Source: an uncultured Clostridia bacterium (GTDB lineage Bacteria; Bacillota; Clostridia; TANB77; CAG-508). From it: a stretch of 6,434 nt of DNA. The position numbers were made by a program, and so were the translations under genes. Of this stretch, positions 1-5,614 are shown one piece after another. Location of the stretch: assembly GCA_948745425.1 (NCBI GenBank), contig CAPZDM010000082.1, positions 1-6,434 of the forward strand, in the 5' to 3' direction. The notes beneath the pieces are model-generated. The model was not told the origin of the DNA, did no database searches, and saw nothing but the letters and a program-made list of their open reading frames with translations. Every line of letters begins with the position of its first letter. Position 1 is the first letter of the stretch.

Positions 1-1728
1 TAAAGCAATTTCTTTGTAAATTTCACAATTTTTTAATAATTCTTTATGTGTTCCTTTTCCTACAATTTTTCCTTCATCTAAAACTATAATTTGATCAGCG
101 TTCATAATTGTTCCAATTCTTTGGGCTACAATTAAAGTTGTTGCATCTCTTGTGTATTTTTTTAGTTCTTTTCTTAAAATACTGTCTGTTTTATAATCAA
201 GTGCTGAAAAACTGTCATCAAATATATATATTTCAGGATTTCTTGCGATAGCTCTTGCTATTGATATTCTTTGTTTCTGCCCTCCTGATACATTGGTTCC
301 ACCTTGTGACATTTGTGTATCATATCCATTTTCCATTTTTTCTATAAATTCTTTTCCTTGTGCAACTTCAATGGCTTTTTTTATTTGTTCTTCTGTGATT
401 TCTTCTTTTCCGTTTTCTCCATAAGATACATTGTTTTTTACAGTTTCATTAAATATTACTGCTTTTTGTGATACATACCCTAATTTATTGTGTAAAAATT
501 CTTGTGTATAGTCTTTAACATCTACACCATCTATTAAAACTTTTCCTTCTGTTGCATCATAAAATCTTGGTACTAAATTTATTAATGTTGATTTTCCACT
601 ACCAGTAGAACCTATAAATGCTACAGTTTCTCCTTTATTTGCTTTAAAGGATATATTTGTTAATAAGTATTCATCTGCGTCTGGATATTTGAAAGATACA
701 TTTTTAAATTCTACTGTTCCTCTTTCATCACTTATGTCTTTATCAATTTTTCCATCTTTTATAGTTATCTGTGTATCTAGTACTTCGTTAATACGTTCTG
801 CTGATACTTGTGCACGTGGTAACATCATAAATATCATTGCTAACATTAAGAATGATATTATTATTTGCATTGCATAAGAGCTAAATACCACCATGTCACC
901 AAATAATGATATTTTATCTGCCATTAATGCTTCTTTTATTAAAAATGCTCCTACAAAGTAAATTGCAAGTGTTAAGAAATACATTACTAAATACATTACT
1001 GGAGAAAGAACTGAAAATGCTTTTTGATTAAATAATTGCATATTTGTTAGTTTATCATTTACATCTTCAAATTTATCTTCTTGATATTTTTCTGCATTAA
1101 ATGCTCTTACTACTCGAATTCCTGTTAAGTTCTCTCGTGTTACTCCATTTATTCTATCTATTAATTTTTGAACCTTTTTAAATCTTGGCATTACAATTAT
1201 CATAAGTATTCCTATTACACCTAATAAAATTATAATACCTACTGCTGTAATTGCACTCCATTGCCAACTTTTATTTAATATTTTTGTTATTGCCCAAATT
1301 GCTGTAATAGGTGCTTTTATCATAAGTTGCATTCCCATTGCAACTAACATTTGTATTTGGGTAATATCATTTGTGGTTCTTGTTATTAGACTACTTGTTG
1401 AAAAGGATTTTACTTCATTCATTGCTAAATTTCCAACTTTATCAAATAGTTTTTTTCTAACTTTCATTGAAAAAGTTGCTGAAATATTTGAAGCTAAATA
1501 TCCTACTATAATAGCTGAAATTAAACTTCCTAAAGCACATAATATCATATACGCTCCATTTTTTATAATCTCTGACATCTCACTTCCCTCTGTTTGAACT
1601 AGTACTGTGATTTCAGACATATAATCAGGCATCTTTAAATCTAGCCATACTTGTGCAATAATTAAAATCAAACTAATTACTGCTAAAATAATTTCTTTCT
1701 TTCCTAAGTTTTTTAGTAATTTAAACAT
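1..1728 (-). CDS. ABC exporter half-transporter (permease fused to ATPase), 3' end cut by window
   Basis: Membrane exporter subunit: an N-terminal six-helix type IV exporter domain (hydrophobic segments near residues 13-30, 59-80, 132-150, 157-180, 244-264 and 282-303) followed by a nucleotide-binding domain. 576 codons are visible without a stop; comparison with the family suggests only a few C-terminal residues are missing. The ATPase domain shows an A-loop Tyr348, Walker A GSTGSGKST (373-381), Q-loop Gln421, signature VSGGQ (480-484), Walker B ending in Asp504 and D-loop SALD (508-511). The catalytic Glu is replaced by Asp505 and the switch His by Gln536 (VAQRIGTI). In known heterodimeric exporters (TM287/288, BmrCD, LmrCD) these changes mark the degenerate half, so a canonical partner is expected downstream, outside the window. 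Substrate unknown, probably lipophilic or drug-like. I chose ATG 1728, with an AAAGG element 9 nt upstream; an in-frame ATG at 1758 would lie only about 9 nt from the predicted transcription start. Confidence 0.93.
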   Translation of the reverse strand, partial: MFKLLKNLGKKEIILAVISLILIIAQVWLDLKMPDYMSEITVLVQTEGSEMSEIIKNGAYMILCALGSLISAIIVGYLASNISATFSMKVRKKLFDKVGNLAMNEVKSFSTSSLITRTTNDITQIQMLVAMGMQLMIKAPITAIWAITKILNKSWQWSAITAVGIIILLGVIGILMIIVMPRFKKVQKLIDRINGVTRENLTGIRVVRAFNAEKYQEDKFEDVNDKLTNMQLFNQKAFSVLSPVMYLVMYFLTLAIYFVGAFLIKEALMADKISLFGDMVVFSSYAMQIIISFLMLAMIFMMLPRAQVSAERINEVLDTQITIKDGKIDKDISDERGTVEFKNVSFKYPDADEYLLTNISFKANKGETVAFIGSTGSGKSTLINLVPRFYDATEGKVLIDGVDVKDYTQEFLHNKLGYVSQKAVIFNETVKNNVSYGENGKEEITEEQIKKAIEVAQGKEFIEKMENGYDTQMSQGGTNVSGGQKQRISIARAIARNPEIYIFDDSFSALDYKTDSILRKELKKYTRDATTLIVAQRIGTIMNADQIIVLDEGKIVGKGTHKELLKNCEIYKEIAL

Positions 1729-1773
1729 TTTTTCTTTCCTTTCTTTATTGTTTCTCATAAATGATATTTATAA

Positions 1774-1802
1774 ATTATATAGTATATTTTTAGCAGTGTC
1801 AA
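1774..1802 (-). promoter_or_regulatory. Perfect consensus sigma-A promoter of the ABC exporter
   Basis: On the minus strand TTGACA (1802-1797) and TATAAT (1779-1774) are separated by exactly 17 bp. Both hexamers match consensus at every position. The predicted start near 1767 gives a leader of roughly 40 nt before ATG 1728. Such a strong core promoter in front of an exporter suggests either constitutive high expression or control by a repressor; see the overlapping inverted repeat. Confidence 0.85.
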
Positions 1803-1817
1803 TTAATGATTGCTAAA
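1789..1817. promoter_or_regulatory. Operator-like inverted repeat overlapping the -35 box
   Basis: TTTAGCA (1789-1795) is repeated exactly inverted as TGCTAAA (1811-1817), with 15 bp between the arms. The -35 hexamer (1797-1802) lies inside the dyad, so a bound dimer would occlude RNA polymerase. Arms and spacing are compatible with a dimeric MarR-, TetR- or GntR-type regulator, but no regulator gene is adjacent in the window. Chance occurrence in AT-rich DNA is possible. Confidence 0.45.
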
Positions 1818-1888
1818 TTCACAAATATTTCACATTTATTTATAACTTTGGGGATATAAATGAAAATATAATAATTGCTATTTTCAAC

Positions 1889-1912
1889 GGACGCACACTG
1901 TGCGCCCTTACA
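1889..1912. repeat. Palindromic repeat, copy A
   Basis: CGCACA (1892-1897) and TGTGCG (1899-1904) form a near-perfect palindrome. GG (1889-1890) pairs with CC (1906-1907) across one mismatch, and the copy ends in CCCTTAC. It is far more GC-rich than the surrounding DNA and resembles copies B and C downstream (GC palindrome followed by CCCCTAC). This looks like a member of a dispersed REP-like family in the intergenic space between mntP and the ABC exporter. Confidence 0.6.
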
Positions 1913-1966
1913 ACCATTCATCTAACATTTATGTAAATCTAATATGTTACAAATTTCATTTTTTAA

Positions 1967-1990
1967 GAGGCACATGCAATGTGCCCCTAC
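1967..1990. repeat. Palindromic repeat, copy B
   Basis: GGCACAT (1969-1975), a 3-nt centre GCA, then ATGTGCC (1979-1985), followed by CCTAC. It is a perfect 7-bp stem extended by a G-C pair (1967/1987) beyond a mismatch. It shares the right-hand end TGTGCCCCTAC with copy C, and with one change with copy A. Confidence 0.65.
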
Positions 1991-2030
1991 GTTTATTATT
2001 CACCATTAACTATTTATTAAAATACATAAA

Positions 2031-2081
2031 GGGCACAGTGGTGTCATGTCTCACAGGTATTCCCACAAACGGTGCCCCTAC
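2031..2081. repeat. Palindromic repeat, copy C (long form), directly after mntP
   Basis: GGGCAC (2031-2036) pairs with GTGCCC (2072-2077), enclosing about 35 nt that contain further GTGG/CCAC-type partial complementarity. The right end GGTGCCCCTAC matches copies A and B. The copy begins 8 bp beyond the mntP stop codon, so in mntP mRNA it would form a structured 3' end. It could act as an mRNA-stabilising or weakly terminating hairpin. Apart from the three repeats and the exporter promoter, I see no gene in the 360 bp between 1729 and 2088. Confidence 0.55.
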
Positions 2082-2088
2082 ATATAAA

Positions 2089-2649
2089 TTATATTATTCC
2101 TAAGTGTTCCATTAGTACTTTTATACCTATTATAATTAATATTAACCCTCCTACAAATTCTGATTTTCGTTCATATTTTGCTCCGAATTTATTTCCTATT
2201 TTAACTCCAATTACTGATAATATGAATGTTATTATACCTATTGCTAAAACTACAGATATTAAGTCTATCTCAAAAAATGCGAAAGTTATTCCTACTGCTA
2301 ATGCGTCTATACTTGTGGCTATTGCTAATATCATCATTGTTTTTATATCTATATTGTCATTTGCTTCTGCTTTTTCGTTTTCAAATGATTCTTTTATCAT
2401 ATTTCCACCTATAAAAACTAGTAATCCTAGTATAATCCAATGGTCAATATTTGTTACCAGACTTTGAAAACTTCCTCCTATATAATATCCTATAATTGGC
2501 ATTATTGCTTGAAATATTCCAAAATATAATCCTATTATTATTGCTTTTTTCCAGTTCATTTTTCTCATATATAATCCTTTACATATTGATACTGCAAAAG
2601 CATCCATTGCAAGACCTATACTAATTAATAAAATTTCTAATAAACTCAT
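2089..2649 (-). CDS. mntP: Manganese efflux pump MntP
   Basis: Integral membrane exporter that expels Mn2+ from the cytoplasm to prevent manganese toxicity (MntP/YebN family, six-helix LysE-type fold). Its 186 residues match the usual family length of about 185-190. The two family-defining half-repeats are clear: AMDAFAVSI with Asp16 in the first helix and ATSIDALAVGI with Asp115 in the fourth. These acidic residues are needed for transport in characterised homologues. A charged loop (about residues 87-103) separates the halves, and the C-terminus GGLILIIIGIKVLMEHLG is typical. The ATG at 2649 is preceded by GAGGT with 6-nt spacing. A TATAAT lies at 2697-2692 on the minus strand, but I see no good -35. 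The roughly 150-bp leader space shows no yybP-ykoY manganese riboswitch, which often controls this gene elsewhere. Palindromic repeat C follows the stop at once. Confidence 0.93.
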   Translation of the reverse strand: MSLLEILLISIGLAMDAFAVSICKGLYMRKMNWKKAIIIGLYFGIFQAIMPIIGYYIGGSFQSLVTNIDHWIILGLLVFIGGNMIKESFENEKAEANDNIDIKTMMILAIATSIDALAVGITFAFFEIDLISVVLAIGIITFILSVIGVKIGNKFGAKYERKSEFVGGLILIIIGIKVLMEHLGII

Positions 2650-2766
2650 AGTTCTACCTCATACTATTCTTATTCGATTAATTTAAATTTTATTATACTT
2701 TATTTATGTATTTCTATTTTATAATTCTAATCTTTTCTTTTAATTTTGATTTATAATATAGAGAAT

Positions 2767-2795
2767 TGCCAACAGAAAAATTAATTCTGTTGGCA
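2767..2795 (-). terminator. Hairpin ending the ProX-like transcription unit
   Basis: A perfect 11-bp stem, TGCCAACAGAA (2767-2777) with TTCTGTTGGCA (2785-2795), and a 7-nt loop. It begins 11 bp after the stop of the minus-strand ORF at 2806. The bases after the stem on the minus strand are only moderately T-rich (ATTCTCTATATT), so it is a strong hairpin but an imperfect intrinsic terminator. It separates the ProX-like unit from mntP. Confidence 0.6.
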
Positions 2796-2805
2796 CAAAA
2801 TAATA

Positions 2806-3003
2806 TTACATCTCAATAAACTTGTAAGTTGTTCCCTTTAGTAAAAGAATATTAAATTTTTGTTTAATTTTTATCCTCTCTATTTCTGAATATCGGCTTG
2901 GAATAAAAACTTCTCCTGTTGCATAATTGTAAAGCATTAGTAATTCACGTGCTCCTTTTGATTCTTTTACAAAAGCTCCTGCATTTTCTTGATCTTTAGC
3001 CAC
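2806..3003 (-). CDS. Small hypothetical protein (doubtful, possible gene remnant)
   Basis: A 65-codon frame beginning with GTG 3003; family not recognised. The product would be a soluble, lysine-rich protein with a short predicted strand-rich C-terminal half (GEVFIPSRY, FNILLLKGTTYKFIEM). There is no ATG in the frame, and the nearest Shine-Dalgarno-like GGAG lies about 15 nt before the GTG, too far to be convincing. The frame stays open 16 further codons upstream to a TAA at 3052-3054, which is the stop codon of the ProX-like gene in the same phase. It may therefore be a real small gene with a non-ATG start, a remnant of a longer gene, or untranslated tail of the upstream message. A hairpin follows its stop directly. 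Confidence 0.4.
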   Translation of the reverse strand: MAKDQENAGAFVKESKGARELLMLYNYATGEVFIPSRYSEIERIKIKQKFNILLLKGTTYKFIEM

Positions 3004-3051
3004 AAATTGTAATGCTGACTCCGATAACTGATAAATATAATTTTTCTCTTT

Positions 3052-3534
3052 TTATATTTTAATGAATTTATATTTTATATCGTAATGCTTAAATATTTTA
3101 TGGAGTTCGTTTGGTTTAAATATTACTGTTGCTGTGTTTATGTTTGGATGAAATCCTACTTTATCACATTGTAATATGTCTTCGTCTAATATAAAAATAA
3201 TATCCTTTTCCTTTAAATTTATTACATTAAATATAGATACAGAGCCAGTTTTCACTCCTAGTTTTTCTTCTAATATCGCTTCATCTCCAAAACTAAGTCT
3301 TTTTTCCCCTAGTTGTTTTTGTGATAATTTCAAGTCTATTTTTTTATTTAAAGGTAGTACAAATATGTAGTACTGACTTTTATTACTGTTTCTAATAAAA
3401 AGATTTTTACATACTGTTGCATCAATTTTTATATTATATTTTTTATTATCTTCACTGGTAAATAATGCTGGATGTTCTACTTTTTTATATTCAATGTTCA
3501 ACTTATCTAATAGTTCATATACTTCATTTTCCAT
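3052..3534 (-). CDS. YbaK/ProX-family prolyl-tRNA-synthetase-associated deacylase
   Basis: Cytoplasmic free-standing editing protein that hydrolyses mischarged tRNAs; ProXp/PrdX-type members clear Ala- or Cys-tRNA(Pro), the exact substrate here being unknown. The 160 residues fit the single-domain family. Visible hallmarks are HPALFT (21-26), the Lys43 region CKNLFIR corresponding to the essential active-site lysine, the GSVSIFNVIN segment (97-106) that lines the substrate pocket, and FHPNINTATVIF (128-139) near the C-terminus. ATG 3534 is preceded by AGGAG with 10-nt spacing. The likely promoter is at 3579-3607. The downstream 65-codon frame would be on the same transcript, ending at the hairpin 2767-2795. 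Gene symbols vary (ybaK, proX, prdX), so none is assigned. Confidence 0.88.
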   Translation of the reverse strand: MENEVYELLDKLNIEYKKVEHPALFTSEDNKKYNIKIDATVCKNLFIRNSNKSQYYIFVLPLNKKIDLKLSQKQLGEKRLSFGDEAILEEKLGVKTGSVSIFNVINLKEKDIIFILDEDILQCDKVGFHPNINTATVIFKPNELHKIFKHYDIKYKFIKI

Positions 3535-3578
3535 ATATTGTTTACTCCTATCTAATTTACTTTTACTTTACATTTTTT

Positions 3579-3607
3579 ATCATATATTTTTATAAATTGC
3601 AATACAA
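3579..3607 (-). promoter_or_regulatory. Probable sigma-A promoter of the ProX-like gene
   Basis: Minus strand TTGTAT (3607-3602) and TATGAT (3584-3579) with a 17-bp spacer. This gives a leader of roughly 35-40 nt before ATG 3534. ATTGCA (3596-3601) and TGCAAT (3613-3618) form a short dyad over the -35, which may be chance. Confidence 0.5.
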
Positions 3608-3658
3608 ATGACTGCAATATAAAAACTGTTTGATAGCTTTTCAACATCACATATTTTC

Positions 3659-3689
3659 TGTGTCAATATGGATAGGGCTTTTTGACACA
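3659..3689. repeat. Inverted repeat between the ProX-like gene and the orphan gene
   Basis: TGTGTCAA (3659-3666) and TTGACACA (3682-3689) are exact inverted copies with a 15-bp centre. There is no T-run on either side, so it is not a classical terminator. It could be a protein-binding dyad or a recombination-site remnant at the edge of the GC-shifted segment that starts here. Function unknown. Confidence 0.45.
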
Positions 3690-3705
3690 AAAATCCAAAG
3701 AATCA

Positions 3706-3733
3706 AAAGAAGGACTATGGTTAGCCCTTCTTT
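3706..3733 (-). terminator. Terminator of the orphan 149-aa gene
   Basis: AAAGAAGG (3706-3713) pairs with CCTTCTTT (3726-3733). The inner CTA/TAG pairs (3715-3717 with 3722-3724) extend the stem across one mismatch. On the minus strand it lies about 20 bp after the stop codon at 3755 and is continued by TTTTGATTCTTT, giving a reasonable U-tract. Reading the other way the stem is followed by CACGG, so it acts in the minus direction only. Confidence 0.65.
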
Positions 3734-3754
3734 CACGGTTGGAATAATTATTCC

Positions 3755-4204
3755 TTAGTCACTTTCAATATTAAGTTTTTCGACGATTGCGTTAAAATCT
3801 TCTTTCGAAGTTGCAAAGAAAACAGAGTTACCTTTCTGAATCAGTATTCCAAGGTCATCATCTATCTGCTGAATCTCTTTCTGATAGCGAAGATATTTAT
3901 CACCGAAGTGATATTCACCTTTTATTTCACAGTACTCTTCGTGGGTCACATAGTGCCACCAACCTTCTACCAAATTAGAAATCAGATATTCTTTGACGCG
4001 ATCAAAATCTTCTTGTGACACTACAAATGGATAAACATCTTCATTGTCAATCGGTATGCCTAATGAATCTGCTACTCTTTTGGCAGTGGACATTTGGCAC
4101 AAATCGCCTTTAAAGTAATACCGTTTTCCTCTAAAAGAGGATGTGGAGTTAGCATTCGCTAATAATCCTTCAACACCAGAGCTATTTTTTTCGTTTACAT
4201 TCAT
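3755..4204 (-). CDS. Hypothetical protein of unknown family, GC-shifted (likely acquired)
   Basis: A well-formed gene for an acidic, soluble 149-residue protein; I recognise no family. There is no signal peptide or membrane segment. The first 25 residues are Ser/Asn/Gly-rich and probably disordered. The body follows with an aromatic/basic stretch FRGKRYYFKGDLCQ (24-37), a mid-region rich in Trp/Tyr/His and acidic residues (EGWWHYVTHEEYCEIKGEYHFG, about 80-101), and a C-terminal FFATSKEDFNAIVEKLNI that echoes the FVVSQEDFDRVKEYLI segment (about 60-75). The two similar segments suggest two related substructures. ATG 4204 has a perfect AGGAGG 7 nt upstream, its own promoter and its own terminator, so it is monocistronic. 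Base lines I counted within it are 33-42% G+C, against about 17-25% around it, suggesting recent transfer. It lies between a broken mobile element and chromosomal genes. Confidence 0.82.
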   Translation of the reverse strand: MNVNEKNSSGVEGLLANANSTSSFRGKRYYFKGDLCQMSTAKRVADSLGIPIDNEDVYPFVVSQEDFDRVKEYLISNLVEGWWHYVTHEEYCEIKGEYHFGDKYLRYQKEIQQIDDDLGILIQKGNSVFFATSKEDFNAIVEKLNIESD

Positions 4205-4246
4205 ATTGTATCCTCCTATTTTTGGATATTGCCATATTATAATTAA

Positions 4247-4275
4247 ATTGTACTACATTTTTACATAAAATGCAA
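4247..4275 (-). promoter_or_regulatory. Probable promoter of the orphan 149-aa gene
   Basis: Minus strand TTGCAT (4275-4270) and TACAAT (4252-4247) with a 17-bp spacer. The -10 matches consensus in five of six positions, the -35 only in its first three. A second TATAAT lies at 4241-4236 without an equally placed -35. Confidence 0.45.
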
Positions 4276-4322
4276 TTTTTTTACGAAAAAATCGACCTTT
4301 TAGTATCTGTTAAGTAATTCGT

Positions 4323-4337
4323 GGCAAAATTTTTGCC
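4323..4337. repeat. Short perfect palindrome between the IS and the orphan gene
   Basis: GGCAAAA (4323-4329), one centre base, then TTTTGCC (4331-4337). Reading plus it is followed by TACAAATTTTTGTGTATTTTTTGG, where ACAAA/TTTGT makes a second small stem followed by a T6 run. Together they could terminate plus-strand transcription before the IS, or bind a regulator upstream of the orphan gene. The rest of 4205-4428 shows no gene. Confidence 0.35.
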
Positions 4338-4392
4338 TACAAATTTTTGTGTATTTTTTGGTTATTTTTCTCTTTTCAATTTACTATATTTT

Positions 4393-4423
4393 ATCATAAA
4401 GTTTTCTGAAGGATCTATGTCAA
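4393..4423 (-). promoter_or_regulatory. Weak candidate promoter just outside the IS left end
   Basis: Minus strand TTGACA (4423-4418) is a perfect -35 starting 5 bp beyond the IS end, and TATGAT (4398-4393) lies 19 bp downstream. The spacer is longer than the 16-18 bp optimum, so strength is doubtful. If used, it would transcribe toward the 149-aa gene with a leader of almost 200 nt. Confidence 0.25.
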
Positions 4424-4428
4424 GTTTT

Positions 4429-4447
4429 TGGACACTTTTTTTGAGAA
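4429..4447 (+). repeat. Left terminal inverted repeat of the IS
   Basis: TGGACACTTTTTTTGAGAA reading inward on the plus strand. It matches the right end read on the minus strand at 17 of 19 positions, the two differences being T/A changes. Immediately inside is a long T/A tract. Confidence 0.82.
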
Positions 4448-4458
4448 TTTTTTTTATT

Positions 4459-4492
4459 TATGTTAGTGTCTTGTTATACTAACATATTTTTT
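4459..4492 (+). terminator. Inward-facing terminator at the IS left end
   Basis: TATGTTAGT (4459-4467) pairs with ACTAACATA (4478-4486), a perfect 9-bp stem with a 10-nt loop, followed on the plus strand by TTTTTT (4487-4492). Read in plus direction it is a textbook intrinsic terminator and would stop outside transcription from running antisense through the transposase. On the minus strand the same hairpin contains the orfB stop codon (4481-4479) but is followed by A-rich sequence. Confidence 0.6.
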
Positions 4493-5294
4493 GATTTTCT
4501 AGTTCATATGGTGTTTTATAACCTATAGATGAATGTATTCTTCTACGATTATACCAACTTTCTATAAATTCAAATATTGTTCTTTTTGCTTCTTCAAATG
4601 TTTTATACACGTGTAAATTTACTTCTTCTTTTTTTAATATGGCATTGAAGCTTTCCATACTAGCATTATCATAAGGGTATCCCTTCTTGCTATACGAATG
4701 TACTAACTCTAGTTCTTTCAAATATTTTTCAACTTCATTCGATGTATATTGAGAACCTAAATCACTATGAAATATTGCTCCTTCTTTGAATTTCCCTTTT
4801 GCCCTAGCATTTTGTATTGCTTTTATTACTAGCTCTGCTTCCATTGTCTCTCCATAGCTGTATCCTATGACTCTCAAGCTATACAAGTCCATTACTATTG
4901 CTAAGTATGTCCATCCTTTTTCTTTTGTATATATGTATGTAATATCTGATACCATTTTTTCTCGTAATCCTTCTGCTTTAAAGTTTTGTGCTAACAAATT
5001 CGGCTTATTTGTATCATCTACTTTTCCTTTGCTTCCACTTGGTCTAAACTTTTTTACTGTAATTGACCTTAATCCCATTTCTTTCATTCTTCTTGCTATT
5101 CTTTTTTGACTTGCTCTTATACCTCTTTTTTCTAGTATTTTCTGTATTTTGGGTGAGCCATATCTTCCTTTTGATTTTTCGTATTCTTCTTTTATTTCCT
5201 TATCTAATTTTTCGTTTGCTTCTTTATATCTATTTTTCTTTTTATTTATTTGATAATAATACTCTGAACGTGCTATTCCTAATACTTTGCACAT
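4479..5294 (-). CDS. IS3-family transposase OrfB (catalytic subunit, intact)
   Basis: Carries the DDE/RNase H-fold integrase core that cuts and joins IS ends. 271 codons from ATG 5294. Domains: an N-terminal HTH_21-type region (YGSPKIQKILEKRGI and RIARRMKEMGLRS, about 45-77), then the rve core with Asp117 in SDITYIY, Asp178 in FHSDLGSQYTS and Glu214 in NASMESFNAILKKE. The D-to-E spacing of 35 intervening residues is canonical, and the C-terminal WYNRRRIHSSIGYKTPYE motif is typical. No catalytic residue is missing. The natural product is the OrfAB fusion made by -1 frameshifting at 5375-5381. The orfB frame is open from that site (including KFIKNNRKVHDIRT before ATG 5294), so the true translated region begins upstream of the ATG, and the ATG has no good Shine-Dalgarno. 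Confidence 0.93.
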   Translation of the reverse strand: MCKVLGIARSEYYYQINKKKNRYKEANEKLDKEIKEEYEKSKGRYGSPKIQKILEKRGIRASQKRIARRMKEMGLRSITVKKFRPSGSKGKVDDTNKPNLLAQNFKAEGLREKMVSDITYIYTKEKGWTYLAIVMDLYSLRVIGYSYGETMEAELVIKAIQNARAKGKFKEGAIFHSDLGSQYTSNEVEKYLKELELVHSYSKKGYPYDNASMESFNAILKKEEVNLHVYKTFEEAKRTIFEFIESWYNRRRIHSSIGYKTPYELENQKIC

Positions 5295-5347
5295 TGTTCT
5301 TATATCATGTACTTTTCTATTATTTTTTATAAATTTTACTTTTTCTT

Positions 5348-5614
5348 CTACTTTGGCGTGAATATGGCAATCGCTTTTTTTAATATTTCTAGTTCTTCTT
5401 TTAATTTTAAATTTTCTTTTTTTAGTTTCTTCATTTCATGGTTATTTGTTGTTTCTCCTGCTTCTGTTCTTATTTTCCCATATTCCTTTATCCAACGATA
5501 CAACGTTGCATCTGGTATGCCATATTCACGTTTTATTTCACATACTGGCTTCTTATTTTCATATAATTCTACTATCATTTGTTTAAAATCTTAATCATAC
5601 TTTTTTGTTGCCAT
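5348..5614 (-). pseudogene. IS3-family OrfA (DNA-binding subunit) with stop at codon 8
   Basis: OrfA supplies the helix-turn-helix that recognises the IS ends and a leucine zipper for dimerisation. The expected start is ATG 5614, preceded by AGGAG with 10-nt spacing, and encodes MATKKYD. The next codon is TAA (5593-5591), then the frame continues with DFKQMIVELYENKKPV exactly as a functional OrfA would. Restoring that codon to CAA or GAA would give an 88-residue protein of normal length. The HTH is GIPDATLYRWIKEYG and the zipper is the Leu/Lys/Glu-rich MKKLKKENLKLKEELEILKKAI. Translation could restart at ATG 5578, giving 76 residues with the HTH intact but no own Shine-Dalgarno. Confidence 0.85.
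5375..5381 (-). other. Programmed -1 frameshift site (A7G) of the IS transposase
   Basis: Minus strand reads TTA AAA AAA GCG in the orfA frame: seven consecutive A followed by G, the slippery type used by IS3-family elements. After a -1 slip the frame reads AGC GAT TGC CAT and stays open through AAA GTA GAA GAA into orfB, while the zero frame stops at TAG 5350-5348. The slip would join the OrfA HTH/zipper to the OrfB catalytic core. Confidence 0.75.

Noticed and set aside
1889..2081. CRISPR-like array
   Set aside because: The three repeats have different stem sequences, irregular spacing and no constant repeat length; no cas genes are present.
689..2467. Several plus-strand frames (for example 689-877, 1373-1597, 1900-2103, 2072-2467)
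   Set aside because: They are antisense to the ABC exporter or mntP, or cover the palindromic repeats. They have low-complexity Ser/Phe/Ile-rich products and no ribosome-binding sites.
2692..2697. TATAAT upstream of mntP as a full promoter
   Set aside because: No acceptable -35 at 16-18 bp; left as a note in the mntP entry.
3004..3051. Upstream extension of the 65-codon ORF to an earlier start
   Set aside because: The frame is open but has no ATG, GTG or TTG before TAA 3052-3054.
4205..4428. Relaxase remnant on the left side of the IS
   Set aside because: Minus-strand frames here are short, stop-rich and A-rich, with no relaxase-like motif.
4867..5594. Plus-strand frames of 80-95 codons opposite the transposase genes
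   Set aside because: Antisense shadows of orfA/orfB with Phe/Leu-rich products; orfA and orfB carry clear family motifs.
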